Assembly (NCBI RefSeq): GCF_019218295.1
Contig: NZ_JAHUZF010000002.1
Coordinates: forward strand, 124,001 to 188,000
Direction of reading: 5' to 3'
Source of the DNA: Maritimibacter sp. DP1N21-5
GTDB taxonomy: Bacteria > Pseudomonadota > Alphaproteobacteria > Rhodobacterales > Rhodobacteraceae
Length of the DNA: 64,000 nt
Below the pieces are notes generated by a model. The model searched no databases. It had not been told where the DNA came from and saw only the letters and a program-made list of their open reading frames with translations. The first letter of the stretch is position 1; every line of letters begins with the position of its first letter. Below, piece after piece: positions 33,661-42,310 of the stretch. The position numbers and the translations under genes are program-made.

Positions 33661-34101
33661 ATGCCCACCGTCCGCGCTCAGTCCGAACCCTTTTCGCTGG
33701 GGGAGGAGGCGGAGGCTTTCGCCCGGGGCCGCACCGATGCGGGCGGGATCGTGACCTTCACGGGCGTGGTGCGCGACACCGGTGGCCTGTCGCGGATGGA
33801 GATCGAGCACTACCCCGGCATGACCGAGAAGGCGATCGCCGCCATCGTGGAACAGGCGATGGACCGATGGGATCTGGCCGATGCGCTGGTGATCCACCGC
33901 TTCGGCACCTTGGCGCCCGGCGAGCGCATCATGATGGTGGCCACCGCCAGCCGTCACCGCGTGGCCGCTTTCGAAGCGGCGGAGTTCCTGATGGACTACC
34001 TCAAGTCCCGCGCGCCCTTCTGGAAGAAGGAATTCGGGGCAGACGGCGAAGCCTGGGTCGCGGCGAAGGACGAAGACGAGGACGCGCTGTCGCGCTGGTG
34101 A
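33661..34101 (+). CDS. moaE: Molybdopterin synthase catalytic subunit
   Basis: A 146-residue protein. Family motifs include GGIVTFTGVVRDTGG (about residues 28-42), MEIEHYPGMTEKAI, VIHRFGTLAPGERIMMVATASRHR (about 77-100) and the active-site Lys region YLKSRAPFWKKE (about 116-127). It converts cyclic pyranopterin monophosphate to molybdopterin with sulfur from MoaD. An acidic C-terminus follows. Confidence 0.96.
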   Translation: MPTVRAQSEPFSLGEEAEAFARGRTDAGGIVTFTGVVRDTGGLSRMEIEHYPGMTEKAIAAIVEQAMDRWDLADALVIHRFGTLAPGERIMMVATASRHRVAAFEAAEFLMDYLKSRAPFWKKEFGADGEAWVAAKDEDEDALSRW

Positions 34102-34165
34102 GCGTTTCACACCCGAGCGGAGGGTCGTTCACCTGATCCTAACGAACGGGCGCCAGACTTGGCCC

Positions 34166-34960
34166 ATGTTCGGAACGACGATCTTTTCCAGCGACAATCT
34201 GCGGGCCACGCTTTTCGGCGGCGGCGGGCGCGACGTGATCTTCACCTTCGATCACTGGCGGTGCGACCGGGCCGGGTTCGTCCAAGCCGCGCCGGCACGG
34301 GGATTCGTGGACGCGGGTTTCGATCACATCCGCATCCAGTCCGCGCATAACGACTGGTTCCTGAACCCTGACCTTCCCGCTCTGCTCGATGCGGTGGAAG
34401 GGGCGAGCGGTCCCTACCGTACCCGCCGGGGTGTCGGGTATTCCATGGGGGGATATGGGCTTTTGATCCTGAGCCGGGCCATCTCGCTCGATCAGGCATT
34501 GTTTTTGTCTCCGCATACCACGCCGCTGCCGGACCTGCCCTCACGGCACCCGTTGGGGGACCTGCGCTATCTTTCCGGGCAAGCCGACGCGGATTTCCTG
34601 CGCCACGCCCATGGCATCATCCGCGACAGCGGCCGTCGACGGGGCGAGGTGGCGGTGCTCTACGACCCGCTCGTGCCCGGCGACCAGGCCCAGGCGCGCG
34701 AGGTCAAACGCCTGTTTGTGGCCCCGCGCATGATGGCACTGGGCGGAGCGGGGCATCCGGTGACCGGTCGCTTGTCCAAGGAGATGGCGGTGCGCCTCGT
34801 CCATGGGGCGATCACCGGGCCACACCTGTGCGAAAATACGGTGAGCCGGGCCATCGTGCGGGCCATCCGTCTTGGCGCGCGGAAAAAGCTCTGGAGCGCA
34901 TCGCCACCCTTAAGGGCTCCGACCGGCTTGCAGATCAGCGTCAACGGGCAGGCCACGTAG
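34166..34960 (+). CDS. Alpha/beta-hydrolase-like protein of unknown function
   Basis: A 264-residue soluble protein. GVGYSMGGYGLLILSRAI (about residues 89-106) is a nucleophile elbow (G-x-S-x-G) of alpha/beta hydrolases, with candidate acid in VAVLYDPLVPGD and His in LGGAGHPVTG, in the expected order. N-terminal FTFDHWRCDRAGF is unusual. I do not recognise the specific family or substrate. It stands alone, 64 bp after moaE, in the same direction. Confidence 0.65.
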   Translation: MFGTTIFSSDNLRATLFGGGGRDVIFTFDHWRCDRAGFVQAAPARGFVDAGFDHIRIQSAHNDWFLNPDLPALLDAVEGASGPYRTRRGVGYSMGGYGLLILSRAISLDQALFLSPHTTPLPDLPSRHPLGDLRYLSGQADADFLRHAHGIIRDSGRRRGEVAVLYDPLVPGDQAQAREVKRLFVAPRMMALGGAGHPVTGRLSKEMAVRLVHGAITGPHLCENTVSRAIVRAIRLGARKKLWSASPPLRAPTGLQISVNGQAT

Positions 34961-34981
34961 GTGCCGGCACACACCCGACGA

Positions 34982-35308
34982 TCAGCCCGCGTTCATCCGT
35001 TCGATATAGGCGCGCAGTTCCTCGGCCTCCTGCCGGGCCGAGCGAAGACCGTCCATCGCGGCGCGCAGTTCCGCTTCAGTCTGGTGCTGCTGGTTGGACA
35101 GCTCCGATTCGCGCTGCTGCAGATAGGTGATCGCCTGATCGCGGGTTTCTTCCGCTTCATGCAGGGCCTGTGCCATGCGATCGAGCTCGCCCATTTCCGC
35201 CCCCGAGACGCGGGTGAAGCGATGGATCAGCCAATAGGCGAACCAGCCGAGCGCGAAGGCGATGAAGAGAATGATCGCTGTGACAATGATGAACTCGGCG
35301 CGGTTCAT
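34982..35308 (-). CDS. Small membrane protein with coiled coil
   Basis: A 108-residue protein: one N-terminal membrane helix (FIIVTAIILFIAFALGWFAYWLI, residues 6-28), then a long charged coiled coil (ELDRMAQALHEAEETRDQAITYLQQRESELS... to RAYIERMNAG). It begins 12 bp downstream of the OmpA-like gene in the same direction, so the two are co-transcribed and may act together at the envelope. No known family. Confidence 0.72.
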   Translation of the reverse strand: MNRAEFIIVTAIILFIAFALGWFAYWLIHRFTRVSGAEMGELDRMAQALHEAEETRDQAITYLQQRESELSNQQHQTEAELRAAMDGLRSARQEAEELRAYIERMNAG

Positions 35309-35320
35309 ATGTTCCTATCC

Positions 35321-37852
35321 CTATCGGTCCGGACGCGGCGGGGGGCGAACCCCTTCCAGCTCCGGATGCACGACGACGGGCGGGCCCAGGGTCGTGGTGT
35401 CGGTTGCAGTCTGGTCCGTTTCCCCAGCGTTTTCAACGGTATCTTCAGTCGTTTCCGCTGTTTGCTCGACCGGTACGGCCCCTTCCGTGCCGTCGTCCGT
35501 GGTGGCGAGCGTGCCGGTGTCGTCGCCCGCAAGCGCGTCGCTCGCAGTCTCTTCGGCCTCGGTCTCTTCTGGCGCGTCGGTCACCGGGGCGTCAGGCGCG
35601 GCGAGTTCGCCGGCGTCCTCGCCCTCCGTGTCGACGAGCTCGGCCTCATCTGCCGGGATCGTCTGGTCGGCGTCGGCCGTGGCGCTGTCGTCACCTGAGC
35701 CTTCTGTCCCAGCAGGAACCGCCTCGTCTTCAGGCGCTTCGTCCGCCCCATCGTCCGCCGCGCTCTCGTCCGCAGTCGTTTCGCCTTCCGGACCTGCATC
35801 GCCGGGCACATATATTTCGTCGTCTACCGTCGCTTCGGTGTCTTCGGCGGGCGGCTCATCGCCCGAACCCTCATCTCCTGAAGCCTCATCCGTGCCTGCC
35901 TCTTCGCCCGCAGCAGCGGCGGCCTCGAGCACGCTTTCGGGGCGCGGGCGGGGGCGGATGGCGGCGAGTTCGGCATTCGAGGGGGTGCCTTCTTCGATGA
36001 CCTCGGTGCCCTCGGCCATCAGGGCGCCGGTCTCCGGCAGTTCCGCGCTGCCGATCAGGCGGAACTCGATCCGGCGGTTGTCCTCGCGACCTTCTTCGGT
36101 GTCGTTGTCGCCGATAGGCTGTTCTTCGCCATAGCCATGGGCCGTCAGGTTCGCGGTCAGGATGCGCCGCGCGAGCAGCGCGTTCAGGACCGAGTTCGCT
36201 CGTTGCTGCGACAGCGACTTGTTCAGCTCTTCGCTGCCCTGGCTGTCGGTATGCCCGCCGATCTCCATGGGTGCGTCGGGACAGTTGCGCAGGATATCGG
36301 CGATCTTGTCGATGGTCGGGGCGGCGCGGGCCTCGATCTCGACCGAGCCGGGGGCGAAGGTGATCTTGGCGCCGCGCATCACATCGTTGATCTGCGCCAC
36401 GCATTCCTCGGGAGAGGGCAGGTTCGCCTCGGGATCGAGCGCTTCGTCATAAGTGACGTTGACGCGGAAGTCCTGCGACGTGCCGAGCTTGTCAGACAGG
36501 ATGCGGCTAATCTCGTCCGAGGCACCCTGATCGCCGGTGCTGCCGCGCAGTTCGACGATGTCGGGCTTCACGGTCGCGGTGCCACTGTCGAGATAGGACA
36601 GCGCTTCGACTGCGACCAGCACACGGTTCGACCAGCCCGGCGGCAGGTCGGGGTCGAGCCGGGTCGCGGCATAGACCCGGTCCATACCGAAGCGCGACCG
36701 CGCAACGGTTTCGGTAATGGCGCGGTCCTGTTCGCTGGCCACGCGGCCACGCAACTGGACCTGTCCTTCGGACGACAGGGTCGCGACGAATTCCTCGGCG
36801 CCCTGCTGGGCCGCGTCTTCGCGCGCGGTCTTGGAGGCATGCAGGGAAAAGACGTCAGGCAGGTCGGTCTCGAGCTCGCCCACGACGCGGTCGAAATTCC
36901 GCTGTTCGACCGATGCGGCGGCGACGAGCGATACATCGGCGTCGGAAAAGGTAATGGTGCCAGCGCCAAGCTCGCGCAGGGCGGCGATGCCCATGGCGAC
37001 GGCATCGGGCCAGTCGGGCGAGGGCACGCCGAGGCCGATGGTGCAATTGGGCCGGCCTTCGACCCCGGCGGCGATTCCGGCAGCGACGATCCTGGTCCGG
37101 CCCTGTTCGGTATGGGCGGTGCAGGCGTCGAACCGCGCGCCGTCCTCGTCGATGACGAAGCGGGCGGTAAAGGGGGTGATCACCGGGCGTGGCGCCGAGA
37201 TGTTGAGGGCGAGCCTGAGGCCTCCCGGTGCCCGGCGGGCGAGGTCGGTTTCCCAGGCCTTCTTCTGGGCCTCGCTGTCGGCGATGGCCTCGATCTCCAC
37301 CCGGGAGGCGTCCATGGAGATCTTGGAGCGCGGCAGTTCCTCGAGCGCGCTGATCGCGAAGTCGAGCACGGCGTCCCAGCCCTCGGGCACGGCGTAGTCC
37401 GCGCTTTCCAGGAAATCCGCTACCGCACGGTCAGGATTGATGCGCCCGATCCGGCGGCCAAGCTCCTCGCGGTCGGTGGCGGCGGGCACGAGGCCGATCA
37501 TCGAGATGCCGGCGTCGTTGCGCAGGATCTCGACCGAGAAGCGCGGCGGGGTCACCGCCTTGGCGCTGGGCACTTCCATCCGGTCGATGACGCGCGAACT
37601 GTCGACCTCGCCGCCGGCGACCGATATCGCCTTGAAGCGCGCGTTCTCGGACGGGGCCATGCCGGTTAGGATGACCTGAAGCCCGTCGGTTTCGACCGTG
37701 GCCCAGTCCTCGCCCTGCAAGATCAGCGCGTTCTCGATGGCCGATTTCGATACCCGTTCGATCGCGCCCACCGCGCTCCAGGCCGCGATGATCGCGATCA
37801 GGGCAGCGGCGACAAAGACCGCGGGGGCCAGAAGGGCTTTCGTAAGGCGCAT
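35321..37852 (-). CDS. OmpA-family protein with BON-like repeats and long acidic C-terminal tail
   Basis: An 843-residue envelope protein. N-terminal membrane helix/signal anchor (LLAPAVFVAAALIAIIAAWSAVGAI), several BON-like repeats up to about residue 480, then an OmpA C-terminal peptidoglycan-binding domain (PMEIGGHTDSQGSEELN..., LSQQRANSVLNALL, NRRIEFRLI). After this come about 200 residues extremely rich in Glu, Asp, Ala, Thr and Gly, ending in VRPPPRPDR. OmpA domains usually end the protein, so this tail is unusual. The start at 37852 follows a plausible site; the longer frame is rejected. Likely links inner membrane to the cell wall. Confidence 0.82.
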   Translation of the reverse strand: MRLTKALLAPAVFVAAALIAIIAAWSAVGAIERVSKSAIENALILQGEDWATVETDGLQVILTGMAPSENARFKAISVAGGEVDSSRVIDRMEVPSAKAVTPPRFSVEILRNDAGISMIGLVPAATDREELGRRIGRINPDRAVADFLESADYAVPEGWDAVLDFAISALEELPRSKISMDASRVEIEAIADSEAQKKAWETDLARRAPGGLRLALNISAPRPVITPFTARFVIDEDGARFDACTAHTEQGRTRIVAAGIAAGVEGRPNCTIGLGVPSPDWPDAVAMGIAALRELGAGTITFSDADVSLVAAASVEQRNFDRVVGELETDLPDVFSLHASKTAREDAAQQGAEEFVATLSSEGQVQLRGRVASEQDRAITETVARSRFGMDRVYAATRLDPDLPPGWSNRVLVAVEALSYLDSGTATVKPDIVELRGSTGDQGASDEISRILSDKLGTSQDFRVNVTYDEALDPEANLPSPEECVAQINDVMRGAKITFAPGSVEIEARAAPTIDKIADILRNCPDAPMEIGGHTDSQGSEELNKSLSQQRANSVLNALLARRILTANLTAHGYGEEQPIGDNDTEEGREDNRRIEFRLIGSAELPETGALMAEGTEVIEEGTPSNAELAAIRPRPRPESVLEAAAAAGEEAGTDEASGDEGSGDEPPAEDTEATVDDEIYVPGDAGPEGETTADESAADDGADEAPEDEAVPAGTEGSGDDSATADADQTIPADEAELVDTEGEDAGELAAPDAPVTDAPEETEAEETASDALAGDDTGTLATTDDGTEGAVPVEQTAETTEDTVENAGETDQTATDTTTLGPPVVVHPELEGVRPPPRPDR

Positions 37853-37918
37853 ATGGGCTTGGATTCCCGAGCAGTCAGAAACGTTGGTTTCCTTAGGGCG
37901 CTTTGGCCGGGGGTGCAA

Positions 37919-38881
37919 TCAAAGGAAAAGTGCAGCGGCAAGAAACGGCACAGGCAGCAGGCCCGCGTTCCGGTTCGACCGGAAAAGCCTGAGGCAGGTG
38001 TCGGGATCGTCGATGTCGAGCACGCGCATCTGCCAGGACATGTGCCAGCCCACCGCCCAGGGCGCGGCGAGCGCGACGATTAGCGCGAGAGTTGAGCGCC
38101 CGGGCAGATAGGCCAGCACCACGGCGAGCATCATGAGCGTGACGGTGAGAACGAGAAAGCCCAGCAGGAACCGCGGGGTCGCGGCACCAAAGAGGCGTGC
38201 GGTGGATTTCACGCCGATGAGCGCGTCGTCTTCCTTGTCCTGATGCGCATAGATGGTGTCGTAGAAAAGCGTCCAGCTCCCCCCCGCGAAATAGAGCGCG
38301 ACGGCGGGCCAGCCGAGGCTGCCGGTATGGGCGGTATAGGCCAGAAGCGCGCCCCAGTTGAAGGCGATGCCGAGAAAGACCTGCGGCCACCAGGTGAAGC
38401 GCTTCGCAAAAGGATAGATCGCGACCGGGGCGAGCGCGACGATGCCGAGGATTATGGCGGCGGTGTTGAAGCTGATCAGGATGAAGAAGGCGACGAGCGA
38501 CTGGATCACGAGCCATGCCATGGCCTGTGCCACGGTCACCTGACCCGAGGGAATCGGTCGCGACCGGGTGCGCGCCACGCTGCCGTCGATATGGCGGTCG
38601 GTGATGTCGTTCCAGGTGCACCCCGCACCGCGCATCAGGAAGGCGCCAATGGCGCAGCCGACGGCGATCCACAGGTCATGAAGCCGCATCGTGCCGGTCT
38701 GACCCATCCCGAGGAGCAGCCCCCACCAGCAGGGCAGGAGCAGGAGCCATGTGCCGATCGGCCGGTCGGCGCGCGATAGGCGCAGGAAGGGGCGAAGCCG
38801 GGCAGGTGCATGGCGGTCGACCCAGTTGCCGGAATAGGCATCGGCTACCGTGCCCTCTGGCATCCCCTGTTTCGTCGCCAT
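37919..38881 (-). CDS. ubiA: 4-hydroxybenzoate polyprenyltransferase
   Basis: A 320-residue polytopic membrane prenyltransferase of ubiquinone synthesis. First Asp-rich motif in CTWNDITDRHIDGSVARTRSRPI (about residues 88-110) and the second in FYDTIYAHQDKEDDALIGVKSTA (about 209-231). About eight membrane spans. GGGAGG lies 7 bp before the ATG at 38881, only 12 bp from the divergent rsmE start. A start 6 codons later is possible. Confidence 0.94.
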   Translation of the reverse strand: MATKQGMPEGTVADAYSGNWVDRHAPARLRPFLRLSRADRPIGTWLLLLPCWWGLLLGMGQTGTMRLHDLWIAVGCAIGAFLMRGAGCTWNDITDRHIDGSVARTRSRPIPSGQVTVAQAMAWLVIQSLVAFFILISFNTAAIILGIVALAPVAIYPFAKRFTWWPQVFLGIAFNWGALLAYTAHTGSLGWPAVALYFAGGSWTLFYDTIYAHQDKEDDALIGVKSTARLFGAATPRFLLGFLVLTVTLMMLAVVLAYLPGRSTLALIVALAAPWAVGWHMSWQMRVLDIDDPDTCLRLFRSNRNAGLLPVPFLAAALFL

Positions 38882-38893
38882 AACGTGCCTCCC

Positions 38894-39616
38894 ATGATGG
38901 ACCGAGCGAAAATCCGGCTCTTTGTAGAGCACCCATTGGCCGAGGGGCAATCCGTCGATCTGACGCGGGAGCAGGCGCATTACCTTTTCGGGGTGATGCG
39001 GCAGGCCGTCGGGGGGCAGGTCGCACTGTTCAACGGGCGTGACGGCGAGTGGACCTGCGAGATTACCGAGGCCGGAAAGCGCGGCGGTGTGCTGACCTGT
39101 CTGGGGCAGGCGGCGGCGCAACTCGACCCGCCGGACCTTTGGCTCATGTTCGCGCCGATCAAGAAGTCGCGGACCGACTTTATCGTGGAGAAAGCCGCCG
39201 AGATGGGGGCGAGGCGGATCGTGCCGGTCCTGACCGAGTTCACCAATGCCGAACGGGTCCGCGTGGATCGGTTGCAGGCCCACGCGGTCGAAGCGGCCGA
39301 ACAATGCGGCGGCACCTTCGTGCCCGAGGTCGCCGATCCGGTGAAGCTTGACCGGCTGCTCGCGGGCTGGGACGACCGGCGGATCATGTTCTGCGACGAG
39401 GCGCTGGTGGGTCGGGACGCGGCGCTCGCGGGCGACGGTGGATCCTGGGCGATCCTCATTGGGCCGGAAGGCGGGTTTTCCGGGGCCGAGCGCGCGCGGC
39501 TTCACGGCATGGACCAAGCCGTCGCGGTCTCGCTCGGACCTCGCGTGCTGCGCGCAGATACGGCTGCTGTGGCGGCGATGACGCTCTGGCAGGACCGTCT
39601 GGGAGACTGGCGATGA
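38894..39616 (+). CDS. rsmE: 16S rRNA (uracil1498-N3)-methyltransferase
   Basis: A 240-residue SPOUT methyltransferase modifying U1498 of 16S rRNA. N-terminal PUA-like domain (IRLFVEHPL, REQAHYLFGVMRQAVGG) and C-terminal trefoil knot with LIGPEGGFSGAE and SLGPRVLRADTAAVAA. The start could be 38894 or the next codon (MM). There is no ribosome-binding sequence and the divergent ubiA starts 12 bp away, so the mRNA may be leaderless or the promoter lies within ubiA. Confidence 0.93.
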   Translation: MMDRAKIRLFVEHPLAEGQSVDLTREQAHYLFGVMRQAVGGQVALFNGRDGEWTCEITEAGKRGGVLTCLGQAAAQLDPPDLWLMFAPIKKSRTDFIVEKAAEMGARRIVPVLTEFTNAERVRVDRLQAHAVEAAEQCGGTFVPEVADPVKLDRLLAGWDDRRIMFCDEALVGRDAALAGDGGSWAILIGPEGGFSGAERARLHGMDQAVAVSLGPRVLRADTAAVAAMTLWQDRLGDWR

Positions 39617-40122
39617 GTTTTCTCCGGCCCGAGGCGGTTGCCGGACTGTCCCGCTGGCGCGAGGCCCTGATCGGGGGCGTCGTCATTGCCATTGGCCTGT
39701 GGTGGGCGCTGACCGGCCTTGGACTTGTCGTCTGGCTCGGTGCTCTGGTGGCGGTGGTCGGTGCGGCGCTTCTGTGGTCGGGTGTGCAGCGGGGGCGGTT
39801 TCGCACGGCATCCGGGGGGCTTGGCGTGGTCGAAGTGACCGAGCGGCAGGTAACCTATCTGTCCCCGGTCGGGGGCGGGGTGGCGAGCGTCGAGGCCCTG
39901 ACGCAGGTGGATATCGCCCGCGACAGGGCCGGGGCTGCGATCTGGCGGCTGATGACCGGGACCGAGGTCCTGACCATTCCCGCCGCGGCGGAAGGGGCGG
40001 GGGCGCTTTTCGACGTGCTGACGCAGCTGCCCCGCGCCGACATGGAAGCCGCGATCCGCGCATTGCATGCCCCACCGGCGCAGGCGGTGACTGTCTGGGG
40101 ACATCGGGTGCGGCTCAACTGA
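39613..40122 (+). CDS. Uncharacterised membrane protein
   Basis: A 169-residue protein with two adjacent N-terminal membrane helices (LIGGVVIAIGLWWALTGLGL and VVWLGALVAVVGAALLWSGV), then a cytoplasmic beta-rich domain (GGLGVVEVTERQVTYLSPVGGGVASVEALTQVDI...), somewhat PH-like. ATGA overlap with rsmE shows co-translation. It is followed 73 bp later by the glutamate-cysteine ligase gene. No function known. Confidence 0.75.
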   Translation: MSFLRPEAVAGLSRWREALIGGVVIAIGLWWALTGLGLVVWLGALVAVVGAALLWSGVQRGRFRTASGGLGVVEVTERQVTYLSPVGGGVASVEALTQVDIARDRAGAAIWRLMTGTEVLTIPAAAEGAGALFDVLTQLPRADMEAAIRALHAPPAQAVTVWGHRVRLN

Positions 40123-40195
40123 CGGCGCTTGGGGCGGATTGACACCCGGCGCGCAATCGCCCAACGGTTAGGCCCGATCAGAAGAAGAGTTTCCC

Positions 40196-41566
40196 ATGTC
40201 GATACCACAGTCCGGTGGCGGGCCGATCACCGACCCGAACCAGCTTGCCGAATACCTCGAAAGCGGGTGCAAACCCAAGGAAGACTGGCGGATCGGGACC
40301 GAGCACGAGAAATTCGGCTATGTGAAGGACACGCTGGAGCCCTTGCCCTATCACGGGCCATGCTCGGTTGTCGCCATGCTCGAAGGCCTGCGGGACGATT
40401 TCGGCTGGAAGCCGATCCTCGAAGGGGACGCGCTCATTGGTCTGGAAAAGGACGGGGCGAACGTGAGCCTCGAGCCGGGCGGGCAGCTCGAGCTGTCGGG
40501 TGCGCCGCTCGTGACCATCCACCAGACCTGCGACGAGGTGAACACCCATCTCGACGAGGTGCGCACCATCGCCGACCGCATCGGTGCCGGATTCATCGGG
40601 TTGGGCGCGGCGCCGCATTGGCGTCACGATGACATGCCGCGCCTGCCGAAAGGGCGCTATGCCCTCATGACCGATTACATGGGGCGCGTCGGCACCCATG
40701 GGACCCAGATGATGTATCGGACCTGCACGGTTCAGGTGAACCTCGACTTCGCCTCCGAGGCCGACATGGTCCAGAAGTTCCGGGTCGCGCTCGCGCTGCA
40801 ACCCGTGGCCACCGCGCTCTTCGCGACCTCGCCCTTCTTCGAGGGTAAGCTCAATGGCCACAAGTCGTGGCGTTCCCGGATCTGGCGCGGACTCGACGAC
40901 GCGCGCACCGGGATGCTGCCCTTCGTCTTTGAAGAGGGCATGGGGTTTCAGCGCTATGTGGACTACGCGCTCGATGTGCCGATGTATTTCGTCTACCGCG
41001 ACGGGAAGTACATCGACGCGCTCGGCCAGTCTTTCCGCGACTTCCTGAAGGGTGAATTGCCCGCGCTGCCCGGTGAAGTGCCGACGCTGTCGGATTGGGC
41101 CGATCACCTGACCACAATTTTCCCCGAGGCGCGGATCAAGAAGTTCATGGAGATGCGCGGGGCCGATGGGGGTCCGTGGCGCAAGATCTGCGCGCTGCCT
41201 GCGCTCTGGACCGGGCTTCTCTACGATCAGGTCTCGCTCGACGCGGCCTGGGACCTTGTCAAAGGCTGGGACGCCGAGACGCGCGAGGAACTGCGCGTCG
41301 CCGCCAGCGTGGATGCGCTCGATGCCGAGGTCGGGGCGCTAAAGATGAAGGATCTCGCCGAACAGGTGCTCGACATCTCGCGCGCCGGTCTGAAACGGCG
41401 GGCCATGCCGGGCTTCGGAGGGATGGTCCCCGACGAGCGCCATTTCCTCAACACGCTCGAGGACATGGTCGAAGAGGGTGCGACGCAGGCCGACGAGATG
41501 ATCGCGCGGTTCGAAGGGGATTGGAACGGCGACGTGACGCGGGTCTTCGGAGAATACTCCTACTGA
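40196..41566 (+). CDS. gshA: Glutamate-cysteine ligase (plant/proteobacterial type)
   Basis: A 456-residue ATP-dependent enzyme making gamma-glutamylcysteine, the first step to glutathione. Family motifs: WRIGTEHEKFGY (about residues 31-42), SLEPGGQLELSGAP (about 90-103), MYRTCTVQVNLDF, and the C-terminal LKRRAMPGFGGMVPDERHFL. Length and sequence are of the class used by alphaproteobacteria and plants. Glutathione is required by the adhC formaldehyde dehydrogenase encoded at 2.2 kb. Confidence 0.94.
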   Translation: MSIPQSGGGPITDPNQLAEYLESGCKPKEDWRIGTEHEKFGYVKDTLEPLPYHGPCSVVAMLEGLRDDFGWKPILEGDALIGLEKDGANVSLEPGGQLELSGAPLVTIHQTCDEVNTHLDEVRTIADRIGAGFIGLGAAPHWRHDDMPRLPKGRYALMTDYMGRVGTHGTQMMYRTCTVQVNLDFASEADMVQKFRVALALQPVATALFATSPFFEGKLNGHKSWRSRIWRGLDDARTGMLPFVFEEGMGFQRYVDYALDVPMYFVYRDGKYIDALGQSFRDFLKGELPALPGEVPTLSDWADHLTTIFPEARIKKFMEMRGADGGPWRKICALPALWTGLLYDQVSLDAAWDLVKGWDAETREELRVAASVDALDAEVGALKMKDLAEQVLDISRAGLKRRAMPGFGGMVPDERHFLNTLEDMVEEGATQADEMIARFEGDWNGDVTRVFGEYSY

Positions 41567-41665
41567 CGGCACGACCCGGGGTATCCTGCGTGGGGTGAGC
41601 GGTTTACCGCAGCCCGCTCGCAGACTCCGCTGGACCTTTGCCTCGGCGCAGGCCATCACCATGGC

Positions 41666-42310
41666 ATGATCCGGTTGTCCTTCGCCCTTTTCCTGACGGC
41701 GGCGCTGCCCGCGTTCGCCCATCCGCATATCTTCGTGGACGCGCGCCACGAGTTGATCTTCGACGCCAAGGGGCGGCTCACGGCGCTGCGTGCGACATGG
41801 TCCTATGACGAGGTCTTCACCCTTCTCATGGTCGAGGATGGCGGGTTCGACAAGGACGGCGACGGGTCGATCTCGCCCAGGGAGCTTGAGGCGATGCGCC
41901 TTTGGGATGCGGACTGGCCCGCGGATTTCGAAGGCGATGTCGAAGTCGTCGTCGGCGGCGAGGTCATGGACCTGTCCCGGCCCAAGGACTGGGATGCGGA
42001 CTGGATCGAAGGTCGGGCCGTGTCGTTCCATACCCGCGAGCTCACCTCGCCGGTCGATGTCGCGGGCGGCGTCGTGATCCGACCCTTCGATCCCTATTTC
42101 TATGTGGACTACGACGTGATAGCCGAGCCCGTCTTTACCGGGCGCGATGATTGCTCGGGCGAAGTCGTCGCGCCGGATGACGACGCGGTCAGCGCGGAGG
42201 TCGCCGAACAGGTGGCAGCACTCCCGCCGGAGGCCTCGCCGGAACTCCTGGGGTTGGGCGAGATCGGGCGGCTCTACGCCCGCGAGGTGCGGGTCACATG
42301 CGGCGGCTGA
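41666..42310 (+). CDS. DUF1007 periplasmic protein, ZevA-like
   Basis: A 214-residue exported protein. Signal peptide MIRLSFALFLTAALPAFA, then mature HPHIFVDARHELIFD, the DUF1007 opening with clustered His. An EF-hand-like loop DKDGDGSISPRE occurs at about residues 68-79. It overlaps a NicO/RcnA-type permease gene by 13 bp. The same pair in Haemophilus (ZevA/ZevB) supports zinc uptake; Ni or Co transport is an alternative. The His-rich mature N-terminus fits a metal-handling role. Confidence 0.82.
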   Translation: MIRLSFALFLTAALPAFAHPHIFVDARHELIFDAKGRLTALRATWSYDEVFTLLMVEDGGFDKDGDGSISPRELEAMRLWDADWPADFEGDVEVVVGGEVMDLSRPKDWDADWIEGRAVSFHTRELTSPVDVAGGVVIRPFDPYFYVDYDVIAEPVFTGRDDCSGEVVAPDDDAVSAEVAEQVAALPPEASPELLGLGEIGRLYAREVRVTCGG

